A model generated the notes under the pieces. The model was not told where the DNA came from and did not search any database. It saw only the letters and a list, made by a program, of their open reading frames with translations. Positions 47,501-59,160 of a stretch of 64,000 bases of DNA are shown piece by piece (the first letter of the stretch is position 1; each line of letters begins with the position of its first letter). Position numbers and translations under genes: made by a program. Origin of the DNA: Panax quinquefolius (Eukaryota; Streptophyta; Magnoliopsida; Apiales; Araliaceae); the NCBI GenBank assembly GCA_020205615.1, contig CM035164.1:118545363-118609362 (forward strand). The letters are read 5' to 3'.

Positions 47501-48855
47501 AAGGAGAACGACCACCTATCATATGTTTCAAATGCGAGAGGAGGGGCACATCGATTCAAATCAAGCGATGTCATTCCAAAGCATGTTATAATTGTGGAAG
47601 GGAAGGTCACTTAGCCCGATTTTGTCGTTCACCGAAGACAAATTTAGCTAGGATGGAGGCACCAAAGGCCGTCCCAGAAAAGTCAAAACCGGTAGTGCAA
47701 GGGAGAGCATTTATTGTGACCTCCCAGAAAGAAAGGAACCCGAATGAGGTCATCACGAGTAAGCTTATCATAAACTCTAACAAAATCTATACTTTATTTG
47801 ATACCAGTTCTACCCATTCTTTTATTTCTCCTACTTGCGCTCAACGATTAAATTTGACTCCGGAGAAATTAGACTATGACTTGTCTGTGGAAACTCCGTT
47901 GGGAGAAACCTTCATTACATCCACTGTTTATAAGTCTTGTTTGGTTCAAATCGGTACCCTCACATTACCTATAGATCTTATTTCATTGAAAATACTTGCA
48001 TTTGACATGATTCTAGGGATTGATTGGTTAACTACTCATCATACAAAAATTGATTGTTTCCGTAAGGTTGTTAGCTTTCATATTCCTAATCAACCTATTA
48101 TTGATGACATCCTTATTTATTTCAAAAGCCGTGAAGATCATGAGCAACATTTGAGGCTGACACTCCAAAAGCTTCGTGAATACAAGCTTTATGCCAAGTT
48201 GACGAAATACGAATTCTGGATTGAGGAAGTAGCATTCATTGGGCACGTAGTATCAAGTCATGGAATATCTGTTGACCCAGGAAAGATTGAAGCAATTCAA
48301 AGCTGGGAGAAACCTAAATCAGTGACCGAAGTACGTAGCTTTCTCGGTTTAGTTGGTTATTATAGAAGATTCGTGGAAGGATATTCTCGAATCTCTAGTC
48401 CATTAACTCAGTTGACTAGGAAAGTTACAAAGTTCGGTTGGAGCAAAGAATGTGAGAAGAGTTTTCAAGAACTCAAGAGGAGACTCATTTCGGCACCTGT
48501 TCTGACAATTCCATCTGGCTCGGAGGGATTTGTCATCTACAGTGATGCTTCGGGCAAAGGGTTGGGATGTGTTCTCATGCAACATGGAAAAGTCATAGCC
48601 TATGCCTCAAGACAACTTAAAGAATATGAGAGGAATTATCCTACTCATGATCTAGAGTTGGCAGCTATTATCTTCGCACTAAAGATTTGGAGGCATTACT
48701 TGTATGGGGAGAAGGTGGAGATCTTTACGGATCATAAAAGCCTCAAATATTTCTTTACTCAAAAGGAACTCAACATGCGACAATTACGTTGGCTTGAACT
48801 ATTGAAAGATTATGATCATACCATCCAATACCATCCCGAAAAGCAAATGTGGTGA
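47476..48855 (+). pseudogene. 459-residue gag-tail/protease/RT/RNase H frame of element C with in-frame deletion
   Basis: The longest open frame in the window. In order: zinc knuckle [14 protein letters not shown] (about residues 37-50), protease with [12 protein letters not shown] (D109-T110-S111, normal triad DTG) and [11 protein letters not shown], then at about residue 208 a direct jump to [21 protein letters not shown] thumb [19 protein letters not shown] and RNase [30 protein letters not shown] and [11 protein letters not shown] follow. About 700 bp encoding the protease end, linker and RT fingers/palm are missing relative to element B, with the frame kept. With DTS and no RT fingers it cannot be active, despite being open. 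Confidence 0.88.
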
Positions 48856-50000
48856 CGATCGATTGAGTAGAAGATCATACGCAAGCACGAAAAGCGATAT
48901 TGTCAACGCAAAGGCCCATTTTGTGTGACTTGCAAAGGATGGAGATAGAGTTAAAGACTCCAGGGACACATGTGATGATGGCGAATATACGAGTAGAACC
49001 GACTTTAATCGATAAAGTTAAAGCTGCTCAAGTTACAGACTTGGAGCTAATGCGTATGAGGAAGAAAATGCAAGAAGGTGCTATACCGAAAGCAAGAATC
49101 GATGAAGAAGGAATACTTCGAGTCAACTCCAGACTTTGTGTTCCTAACGACCCTGATTTAAAGTATAAAATTATGATGGAGGCGCACAACACACCGTTTG
49201 CAATCCATCATGGGAGTACCAAAATGTATCCTGATATTCGTCATACATTTTGGTGGAGCAATATGAAGAGAGAGATAGCGTTGTTTATCTCAAGGTGTCT
49301 AACTTGTCAACGAGTTAAAGCGGAGCATCAAGTACCAAAAGGTCCATTGCAACCACTTGAAATTCCAGAATGAAAGTGGGAGCACATTACCATGGATTTC
49401 GTTATTGGTCTTCCTAAGGTTTCTCAAGGCATAGATGCGATTTGGGTCATTGTTGATAGATTGACCAAGTCTGCTCATTTCTTACCGATACGAGAAACTT
49501 ATATATTTGAACGTCTTGCTCGTATGTACATAAACAAGATTGTAAGACTGCATGGTATGCCGGTATCCATAGTGTCTGATCGAGACCCAAGATTCACTTC
49601 ATAATTTTGGGTTAGTTTGCAAAAAGCTATGGGCACAGACTTACGATTTAGCTCGGCATATCATCCTCAGATGGACGGACAGTCGTAGAGGACTATTCAA
49701 ACTCTTGAAGATTTATTAAGACTCTGTGTCCTTGATTTCAAGGGAAGTTGGGACAAGTTCTTACCATTGGTGGAGTTTTCCTACAACAATAGTTATCAAG
49801 CAAGTATTGGCATGGCTCCATTCGAAGCGTTGTATGGAAGAAAGTGTCGTTCTCTAATATGCTGGGATGAGGTGGGTGAAGCAACGTTGTTGGGATTGGA
49901 GTTGGTACGTATGACTACGGAAAAGATTCAAACGATCCGACAACGTATAAAAACCTCACAAGATTGACAAAAGAGTTATGCTAATCTTCATCGAAAGGAC
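48856..50000 (+). pseudogene. integrase of element C, broken
   Basis: The frame shifts at about 48840-48900 (HPEKQMW in place of HPGKANV). The frame 48900-49373 has [17 protein letters not shown] (one His-context change) and [16 protein letters not shown], ending in TGA for Trp. Frame 49392-49604 has [17 protein letters not shown] and SDRDPRFTS (both catalytic Asp regions), ending in TAA. Frame 49767-49967 has [19 protein letters not shown]. Confidence 0.82.
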
Positions 50001-50460
50001 GTGGAATTCGATATAGGAGATCATGTGTTGTTGCGTGTTGCTCCATGGAAAGGAGTTACGAGATTTGGAAAGAGAGGAAAACTCAATCCTAGATTCATCG
50101 GCCCATTTTTAATCCTTGATCGAGTAGGGACTGTGGCCTATAGACTCGTTTTACCGCCAAGTATGTCTCGTGTTCATAACGTTTTTCACATATCCATGTT
50201 ACGTAAATATGTGAAAGACCCGAACCACATTATTGAGTTAGAACCGGACAAAATAGCGAAAGATTTGACGTATTAAGAGGTTCCTGTTCAAATCTTGGAT
50301 AAGAAGGAACATATTCTACGCTCCAAGGTTATACCTCAAGTCAAAGTTTTGTAGAGAAACCACGATGTTGAGGAAATGACTTGGGAGTTAGAATCTGAAA
50401 TGAAATAAAGGTATCCTTACCTCTTCGACATACCAGGTACGTACCCTAATTTCGAGGGCG
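50001..50460 (+). pseudogene. integrase C-terminus and chromodomain-like tail of element C
   Basis: Frame 50001-50276 encodes MEFDIGDHVLLRVAPWKG and RVHNVFHISMLRKYVKDP, ending at TAA after DLTY. Downstream frames still read ILDKKEHILRSKVIPQ and HDVEEMTWELES with a TAG inside (Trp TGG to TAG, about 50352). Confidence 0.8.
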
Positions 50461-50482
50461 AAATTTCATAAGAAGGGGAGGT

Positions 50483-50514
50483 TGTAAGACCCGGAGGTTG
50501 TAAGACCCCAACTT
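50483..50514 (+). repeat. 16-bp tandem duplication at the polypurine tract/3' LTR border
   Basis: GGAGGTTGTAAGACCC is repeated, so the LTR start TGTAAGACC occurs at 50483 and again at 50499. The second is followed by the full LTR. Confidence 0.8.
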
Positions 50515-52369
50515 TTATAAATAAAGATGAATTTTCTATAAATATTATTTTTGAATATAATGGAGTAAATTTGATATAATGTTATAGTTGTGGGTAATAT
50601 TTATAAATTTTGCAAAGTAAGCAAGTTGTTATAAAATATTCATTTGGTCGGGGAATATTCTTTTTGTCGGGAAATATTCGTACGACGGCACAATCATTGG
50701 TGGACCCCACAACGGAATTAATGTCGGATTGAGAAAACGACAAAAATACTTTATGAAAATAACTACGAGGTGTTACTGTTAAAACTGTTGAACTACTCAT
50801 TAGTAAAAAATACGATGTCTACGCGTGGTTGCATAGTAGCACACGGTATTGATTATTGATGCTTACGTGAGAAGTCACTCAGCTATACTCAATTATTGCT
50901 ACAGTAATTGCTTTGCATCATATCTCTTATATTATTGATTCAATTATTGTCACAATAACATCAGATAATATGTTATATTATTAAATCAATAATTGAGATG
51001 ACAAGTTATAAATGATTAATAATTGTTGAAAGATTAAATATGTGTTGATTAAAAATAAAATGATTTGTGGTAATATTTATTCAATCCTTGATGTATATAA
51101 AGAGTCTATTATGAGGCGTTTGTGGTAAGTTTGGTTATTTTATGGGGGCCATATGTCATCATCTAAGAGTCTCTTCACAATAGTAATTACCTTCATTCGA
51201 TAGTAATTACCTTCACACAATAGTAATTACATTCGTCAATAGTAATTACCTTCATCAATAGTAATTACCTTCGTCAATAGTAACTACCTTTACCATACGT
51301 CAAACCACTTGTCGTTTCATATTACAGGCGTCGAACCAATTATCGTTTCACATTACAAAGCGTCCAAACCACTTTTCTTTTCACATCCCGATCGTCGAGC
51401 CACTTGCTTTTCACATTTCAAGTGCTAAGCTAGAAATCTTCTATAAATAGAGGCCTAGTGCTTCATTATTTTTCACGAATTCATTCAAGCTATAGAGAGA
51501 GAAAGTATAGAGAGAAATAAGAGAAAAGAAGAAGAGTATTCATTACTACACTCTCTGCGGTATTCAATCTACTACTAATGTAAAGGGTGTTATTCTTACT
51601 TATTCATGAAAGAGAACTGTTGTTTTCCATTGCTTATTATTCTGTTGGAATAACTTTTGTATCGCGGGTTTACCTATACTTGGTGACATTCTTCTATTAT
51701 TCGGTTGGAACATCACATGCATGTGTTTTACATCGGACTGGTTTCGCTCTTTATTATTATTCATTTGGAACATCCTATGCATTTTTTTTACACCGGACCT
51801 GGTTCCGTCTTTATTATTCTGTTGGAACATCCTGTCGGTGCAAATTTTGCCTGACCTAGTTTTGACTTCTATACTCCATGAAATTAGTAGAATATCCTTG
51901 ATATTTGCGCTTCATCCAGTATCTTTTCATGGAAATATTCTTCTGATCATTCTTGAATTTTACTCTACAAAGCAGTATCATGTTGACAATTTGAACATTA
52001 TTAGTTCCTGGATAAATTAATTCTTGAACTTGTTTTATTGAATGCTTATATCATTGTCATCATCCTCATGTTTATATTATGTTGAAAGTCATCATGGCAC
52101 AGTGGTGCATAGATGGACTTGGTATGATTATTACGAGGGATTATTCTTGTAATCATGCCGACCGTAATGTTACAAATGATGTGGTAAAAGTTATCATTGG
52201 CCCGTAGTGCATTGATGGATAGTTGTTGGCATTATCATGACCATTAATGAATACACGAATGTCCTTGGCTGTAGTGCATGGATAATTTGTGGTCGTGATA
52301 CTAAAGAATATCCTTGGTCGTAGTGCAGGGGGGATTCGATGATGTGGATTATTTATTAAGCTGAGTCCA
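50499..52369 (+). repeat. 3' LTR of element C, right end missing
   Basis: Begins TGTAAGACCCCAACTTTTAT. 20-bp minisatellite (51173-51290, about six units), TATA box (51442-51450), leader repeats (51615-51860). About 110 bp present in other LTRs are missing after 51859, and the sequence stops matching after GCTGAGTCC. Confidence 0.88.
51442..51450 (+). promoter_or_regulatory. TATA box of element C 3' LTR
   Basis: TATAAATAG in the same context as at 697-705 and 45179-45187. Confidence 0.65.
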
Positions 52370-52387
52370 AGGGTTGTCCTGGATAAG

Positions 52388-53116
52388 TTGAAATTAGTGG
52401 TTCCTGGAAGAACGTTTGTCGTGACTGGCCAAAACGCGAGGAACCCGAACGAGGTGATTACGGGTAAGCTAATCTTGAATTCTTGCGAAGTTTATACCTT
52501 ACTAGATACCGGTTCTACCCATTCTTTTATCTCTCCTGCTTGTGCTCAACGTTTAAACTTGACTCTGGAGAAATTGGACATTGACTTATCTGTTGAAACT
52601 CCGTTGGGTGAAACCTTTGTTACATCTACAGTTTATAAATCTTGCATGATCCAAGTTGGCACTATCACATTACCTGTTGATCTTATCTCTTTAAAGATAC
52701 TTGCTTTTGATGTGATTTTAGGAATTGATTGGTTAACCACTCATCATGCTAAAATTGATTTTTTTCGTAAGGTTGTTAGTTTTCATGTTCCTAACCAATC
52801 TGTCTTACGAATTCAAATTACTAAACCACTAAAATCAGTCACTATCATATAAAGCCACAAAGTTATTCGTTTATTGAAAATCGGATGGCAAGCTTTCTTA
52901 GCCCATGTTATGGATTTGAACAAAGACAAGTCAGATATTAATAATATTTCTGTTTTTAGAGAATTTCCTGATGTATTTCCTGAAGAACTTCCCGGTCTAC
53001 CCCCAGAACGTGATGTTGAATTCTTTATTGACCTTGAACCGGGTACAAAGCCCATATCTAAAACCCCATATCGAATGACTCCTATTGAACTTCAGGAGTT
53101 AAAAGTCCAACTATAG
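52388..53116 (+). pseudogene. protease and linker of type A domain 2
   Basis: Frame 52388-52852 runs from [17 protein letters not shown] through LLDTGSTHSFIS (intact triad), [16 protein letters not shown] and [11 protein letters not shown] to a TAA. Frame 52874-53116 holds the linker FLAHVMDLNKDKSD, ELPGLPPERDVEFFIDLEP and [19 protein letters not shown], ending at a TAG for Gln. Confidence 0.85.
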
Positions 53117-53980
53117 GAGTTATTAGACATCGGTTTCATTCGTCCTAGTACATCTCCTTGGGGTGCTCCTGTTCGACCAGTTGCAAGGAGCGCAATTCTT
53201 TTCAAAGATCGACCTTAGCTTACGGATATCATCACCAAGATTAAAATCGAGGATATTCCAAAGACCGCCTCGAAACTCTGAAGACGGCATTATGAATTCT
53301 TAGTAATGTCTTTTGGATTGACTAATGCTCCAGCTGCTTTCATGGATATGATGAACCGTGTATTCAAAGAATATTTGGATCAATTCGTTGTTGTCTTTAT
53401 TGATGACATCCTCATCTATTCCAAAAGCCGTGAAGATCATGAGCACCATTTGAAGCTGAAACTTGAAAGGATTCGTGAAAATAAGCTTTATGCCAAGCTG
53501 AGGAAATGCGAGTTCTGGCTTGAGGAAGTAGCATTCCTTGGGCACGTGGTGTCAAAACATGGAGTATCTGTTGACCCGACGAAGATTGAAGCAGTACAAA
53601 GTTGGGAGCAACCGAAGTCGGTGACCGAAGTGCGTAGCTTTCTGGGCTTAGCTGGTTATTATCGGAGATTAGTGGAAGGATTTTTTCGAATCGCTACTCC
53701 GTTAACTCAGCTGACTCGAAAAGATACAAAATTTGTATGGAGCAAGGATTGCGAGAAGAGTTTTTAAGAGCTCAAGAGGAGGCTCATTTCTAAGACTGCT
53801 CGATAATACCATCCGATGCGGATGGATTTATTATCTGATGATGCTTCAGGAAAAGGGTTAGGATGTGTTCTCATGCAACATGGGAAAGTCATAGCCTATG
53901 CCTCACGACAACTCAAAGAATATGAGAGGAATTATCCTACTCATGATCTAGAGTTGGCAGCAGTCGTATTCGCGTTGAAA
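53117..53980 (+). pseudogene. RT and RNase H N-part of type A domain 2
   Basis: RT fingers are missing: about 130 bp are deleted after GGTGCTCCTGTT (53174), removing the [13 protein letters not shown] motif seen in domain 1. Frame 53306-53767 then reads [37 protein letters not shown] (catalytic FIDD), [18 protein letters not shown] and [12 protein letters not shown]. It breaks at a TAA in SF*ELKRRL. Frame 53816-54097 holds [19 protein letters not shown] and [14 protein letters not shown] of RNase H. Confidence 0.85.
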
Positions 53981-53982
53981 AT

Positions 53983-55200
53983 TTGGAGACACTATATGGG
54001 GAGAAAGTGGAGATTTATACGGACCATAAAAGCCTCAAATATTTCTTCACCCAAAAAGAACTCAACATGCGGCAACGACGTTGGCTTGAACTATTGAAAG
54101 ATTACGATCACACTATTCAATATCATCCTGGAAAAGCGAACGTAGTAGCTGACGCATTGAGTAGAGGATCATATGCGAGTACGAGTACGATATTGTCAAT
54201 GCAAAGGCCCATTCCGTATGACTTGCAAAGGATGGAGGTAGAATTAAAGACTCCAGGGACCCACATGATGATGGTGAATATACGAGTAAAACTAACTTTA
54301 ATCGATAAAGTTAAAGCTGCTCAAGCTACGGACCTAGGGCTGATACGTATGAAGAAGAAAGTGCAAGAAGGAGCTATTCTAGAAGCGAGAATCGATGAAG
54401 AAGGAATACTTAGATTCAACTCCAGATTTTGTGTTTCTAACGATTCTGACTTGAAGCATAGAATCATGATGGAGGCACACAACACCCCGTTTGCAATCCA
54501 TCCTGGGAGTACCAAAATGTATCATGATATTCGACATACATTTTGGTGGAACAATATGAAAAGAGAGATCGTAGAGTTTATCTCGAGGTGTTTAACTTGT
54601 CAACGTGTAAAGGTGGAGCATCAAGTGCCGAAAGGTCCATTGCAACCACTTGAGATTCCGGAATGGAAGTTGGAACACATTACTATGGATTTCGTTACAG
54701 GTCTTCCCAAAGTTTCTCAAGGCATAGATGCTATTTGGGTTATTGTTGATAGATTAACCAAGTCTGCCCATTTCTTGTCGATACGAGAAACTTATTCCCT
54801 TGAACGTCTTGCTCGTATGTACTTGAATAAGATTGTGAGATTTCATGGCATGCCAGTATCCATAGTTTCAAATCGTGACCCAAGATTCACTTCAAGATTT
54901 TGGGTTAGCTTACGAGAAGTCGTAGGGCACGGATTTATGATTGGCTTGGCATACCATCCTCAAACGGACGGACAATCAGAGAGGACTATTCAAACCCTTG
55001 AAGATTTATTAAGACTCTGTGTTTTAGATTTCAAAGGAAGTTGGGATAAGTACTTGCCACTGGTGGAATTCTCCTACAACAACAATTATCAAGCAAGTAT
55101 AGGCATGGCTCCATTTGAGGCGTTGTATGGACGAAAGTGTCGTTCTCCAAGATCTTTGGGACGAGGTGGGAGAAGCAACTTTGTTTGGGACCGTAATTAA
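53983..55200 (+). pseudogene. 405-residue RNase H end/integrase frame of type A domain 2
   Basis: Open from RNase [18 protein letters not shown] through the integrase. The zinc-binding His pair is in [13 protein letters not shown] and the Cys pair in CLTCQRVK. The core has [18 protein letters not shown] (first Asp), then [13 protein letters not shown], where residue 297 is Asn in place of the catalytic Asp (codon AAT at 54871-54873; the 38725 copy has GAT). [16 protein letters not shown] gives the Glu. It ends just after [10 protein letters not shown] in shifted frame, and the chromodomain-like tail is missing. Similarity to other type A copies stops at about 55210. Confidence 0.88.
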
Positions 55201-55212
55201 TACGCATGACTC

Positions 55213-56016
55213 TGATTTCAACGTTGTATGGTGAGTGTTATTATAATTATCTACAAGAGGTGTTAGTGTATTTTACTCTATAAAAATTACTCATCACTTT
55301 ATGAATCTTGTGGGATCACTAAGGATAAATTTAGAACTTTATTTACTATATTTCTTCTACTTATGTTTTTCTTATTATGTGTAAAATTTGTATTTTACTT
55401 ATTCTTTTGAGGACAGAGGGAGTATATATTAGTATTTTGGACTGAAGATTAGCTAGACCAAGCCGTGCATAGCTCAATGATAAAAAATGGGTAAGATGCA
55501 AATGTTGCTTCTGAACTTTAGATATTTTTGGGTATTGATCCACTTTCTTTTAGTCACTGTAAATCGAGCTCCTTTCTATTCAAAAATTTAGATATTGAGC
55601 CCCTAGGTGCCATATGGGCGTTAACTTGCTGACGCGTCACACGTGGCATCGCTGATGTGTATTTAAACTCAAATTTCATCAAAAATTTTGTTATTCCATG
55701 GATTTGATCCCAAAACCTCCTATTTGAAATGTTGGTCAAAAGATCATCCAAGCAACAGATGCCTAATTATTTAGTTTACCCAACAAATAAGTTACATACT
55801 TAATCAATCAAATCCTCCAATAGAAAAAAGTGAGAATTTTTTTAATCTTAAGATCAATTAAGTTTATAAATTAGAAAATAAAATAAAATATTTTGTAATA
55901 AAATATGTTAAAAAGTATAAGAAAATAATGATATTTAAACAAATTATAAAGTTACAATTAGAAACACAAATAAAAATTATTTACACAAATTAAAAAATTT
56001 AAAAACAAATATAAAT
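55213..56016. other. intergenic segment with a Stowaway-like end
   Basis: Unrelated to the retrotransposons. TTGAGGACAGAGGGAGTA at 55407-55424 resembles a right Stowaway terminus, whose partner is missing. 55500-55800 has the low-coding, ACGTGG-containing look of MULE-type ends (TTGCTGACGCGTCACACG). No gene is seen. Confidence 0.45.
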
Positions 56017-57083
56017 TGTGACAACCCGAAAATTTATAAGATCTTGAATGCTTAGAACTTATTTCTGGTGTGATTTTCAATTCTAATTAAGCACCCTGTT
56101 TATAGGAAAATGCTTAGAACGCCATAGCAGACTAACCTGCTACCTGATGGCTTTACCTGATACTATTCACGCCCACCACTTTTGAAAATAAATTCCAGCA
56201 CATTTCGTTTCTCACCAACCAAAACTGGGGTCCACCATGTTTTTCATAAACGTTTATTTCTGAAACTTTAACGATTCATAATAAATAGCCCTTTTATCAA
56301 AAAAAATACGAATTATATGTCCATTCCATAGGAAATCGAATTCTCTGCAACTTTGTAAGTTTAAGTTTTTTCAAATTTCAAACAGAAAATGTCTGAAATC
56401 CACATACGTATACGGACGATTTTTAATACCTTCATTCCGACAAAATACTGATAAAATACCTCAACATTAATTCCATCATTTATAACCACAATAAATATAT
56501 CCATCATTTATATCCACATAAAATAAATATTTCCTTATCATATAAATCAATAATTAATTATTCACAAATAATATTACGTAATCACAATTATGACAACCAA
56601 TCGCTTTTTCGGAAAGAGGGCTTTTCGATAAGGATTTCTCCTTCTTGGCGCCGCAATTAGGTGACCAAACCCCTTCCCTAGACAAAACTTCCTTAGACAT
56701 TGCCAATAATGCTATCTGACAATATTATTCAAATAATATGAATTATTGATCTGATAAAGAAGATATTGTACAGTGACAATTATTGAAACAACAATAATAT
56801 AAAATATCAACGTAGTAATTATTGAATCAACAAAATAAAATATTGAACAGTAATTACTGTAACAATTATTGAGTAATGCCTTCTTACGTAAGAATCAATA
56901 ATTTAAAAATATCGCAATACCGTCTGAGTGTCTTCTTTGTGCAACCGCCAGACATCAGATTTAAACCACCGGGTATTCCAACAAATTAATCTGTAATAAC
57001 TACGCTATTTATAAAAACTCAAACTTGTCATTTTCTTTATTCGACGGTTATCTGTTATGGGGCCCACAAATGGCTGCGCCGTT
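56017..57083 (-). mobile_element. inverted, diverged Tekay-related LTR (type D), truncated
   Basis: On the minus strand this ends CGGGTTGTCACA at 56017, the same GTCACA terminus as the other LTRs. It shows type A landmarks in reverse order: GAAAATCACACCAG (near the TATA region), GGAATACCCGGTGG and GGGCCCCATAAC. It stops about 200 bp before the expected LTR start, where the minus-strand LARD begins. It is clearly more diverged than the forward copies, so probably older. Confidence 0.7.
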
Positions 57084-58405
57084 GTTGATCAAATTATCCC
57101 AATTATTATGCCCAATTATGAACTATAAACTAGTTATCAAATTATCCCAATTATTATGCCTAATGAATATTTAACAGGAATTCTCAAATGCCAAAAGTCC
57201 TTTTCCAAGTGATCAATTGACTTCTATTTAATCCAGATTAATCTTGCTATATTCATATGCAAAACAATTGAATTAAACTCCTTCAATTCCAATTCCTTAT
57301 GTGTTACATGCGGTGAACAGATATTTCCATTCAATTCACAAACCTAATTATTCACCATACAAATAACTAAGTCACATGCTATCATGCCCATTTTTAACCC
57401 TAGAATTCCTCTTTCAATTCCTTCTAGAGTAACAAGATAATTACTGATCAGATAATTAATCAATAAGCTCAAGACAAGATAAACAATTCACGTTGACATA
57501 AATAATTATTATAAATCAAATAACTAATTTATAGACATAAAAGGTTCAATTGAAATCTTAATAAAAGAGTTAGTTCATAATTAATGAATTGAAACCAAGA
57601 ATCCACAACTGAATAGACATTAAAAGATAAAAGTATGATAAGAGAATAGAATAGAATCATTGTCGAAAATCGATACTCCCTCTCTTGCTCCCCGCTTCTT
57701 TTATCTTCAATGATCTCCAAGTTGCTTCAATCTTCAAAACTAATAAGAACTAGGGTTTATGTTCTAATCTAATGGAGTGTATCTCTAATCTAATCTATGT
57801 AATCTCCCTTTATTTTATGCCTTACATCATGTATTTATAGGTTACAAGTCCAATTTTTAGCTTAGGAACAAACTCAATCCAATTTGGAGTCAAAAGGTGT
57901 CAAAATTCGCCTCCAAACTCGGGCCAAGCTCGACCATCGACTTCCCCAAGCTTCTTGGCGGCTGGGCACGGTGCTGGAACCCTGCCCCCTAGCACCCCGG
58001 CGCTGCAAATAGGCCTGATTTGGGCGCCCCGGCTTTGGCACATGTTCTGACATTTTCTACTCCGACATCCTTTGGGAAAATGGCCATAACTTCTTCGTCC
58101 AAACTCCGATTTTGATGAATCAAGATGTTCCGAAAAGAGGAGAAGTAGATCTACAACTTTCATTCTTTGTGTTGGTCGAAATAAGGTCCAGAGAAATACG
58201 CAAATTGGTTCTGAAGTGACTGTTGTGTAAATGGCAAGCCGAAAATGCAAATCTAGCCACCCCAAACGTCAATCCAAATAACTTTTGTCCCAATTCCTAC
58301 AAAACAACGTAAAACATTCATGAATAGACACAAACACTTAAAAACATCCAAAAGATTAAGTTCAAACGGACTCAATTCATGTGTATAAAACTCACTCTTC
58401 AAATA
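57083..58405 (-). repeat. 3' LTR of the LARD, approximate
   Basis: Shares 57090-57303 with 61661-61855 of the other LTR (blocks GCCAAAAGTCCTTTTCCAAG and AGGAATTCTC). It lacks about 300 bp next to its left end. A minus-strand TATA-like CTATAAATACATG lies at about 57832-57844. The right edge is set at the purine tract. Confidence 0.6.
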
Positions 58406-59054
58406 CCCTCAAACTTAAACCTTTGCTTGTCCTCAAGCAAAAATACAAAAGAACTAAAAATAAACAACCGAACTCAACTACATGAATGCATAAGCATGAT
58501 CTACTTCCTAATATATCTACGAACCCAAAGAATAAATCAAGATGATATATAGCAAAGGCTACTTCAAAGATACCAATGATACTCAAACAATATATCCAAT
58601 CAAGTCAAATTCCATAACTCTAACCAATTAGTCAATCCAAACCCGTCATCACCCATGTTGTGTGTGTGTGTGCTTGTTAACCATTCTAACTAACCGCAGT
58701 TCAAGATAATCACATAACAAACTTCTTAGAAGGAAAATTTCAGTTCAATTTAATTACTTTTGTGAACATGACAACTCCTAAGTTAAAACTAAGCAATTAC
58801 CAAGTATTAGGTACATACAAGATTTATCTTTACTTTTATTCAACCACGAGGCATTTTTTGCTCTTTCTCGTGTTTTATTCATTTTTTTATTTTTTTTCTC
58901 ATGGCTATGCAATGTCTTATTCCTTAGGCTTTTCAAAGGTTACCTTAACGAGCTTTCACCAACGACTCCCAAGCCATTAAGACCTTAGGGCGCTAGGTGT
59001 AAAGACAATCCCCTGCTTACTTACTCAAGTAACAAAGGCCACAAAACTAGACAA

Positions 59055-59160
59055 GCATGCCACTGTGTTTATTCTCTTTTTTTTTTCTCTTTTTCTGGAT
59101 TTTCTTTTTTTTTCATCATTTCATTTCCTTTTTTTCTTTTTTTTTTCATTTTCATTTTGT
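59055..59160 (+). repeat. T-rich low-complexity tract
   Basis: Long T/CT-rich run (A/G-rich on the coding strand of the LARD) in its non-coding 3' half. The frames here encode Phe-rich nonsense. Confidence 0.7.

Larger units (their letters stand above)
44350..52369 (+). mobile_element. Tekay-type retrotransposon, element C, nested in type A gag
   Basis: 5' LTR (44350-46441), primer-binding site TGGCATCAAAGC (46444-46455), gag, a long PR-RT-RNase H frame, integrase, chromodomain-like tail, polypurine tract AGAAGGGGAGGT, and a 3' LTR truncated at about 52369. It is embedded in the gag-pol of type A domain 2, which resumes at 52370. About 0.5 kb of the 3' LTR end and the gag-to-protease part of the host element are lost at the right junction, so no target duplication can be seen. 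Confidence 0.88.

Noticed and set aside
53983..55200. 405-codon frame as a domesticated host integrase gene
   Set aside because: It sits in its element between broken RT and a missing tail, lacks the catalytic Asp and has no promoter or start of its own.
57900..58265. 121-codon minus-strand frame
   Set aside because: It lies in the U3 part of the LARD LTR and has no recognisable motif.
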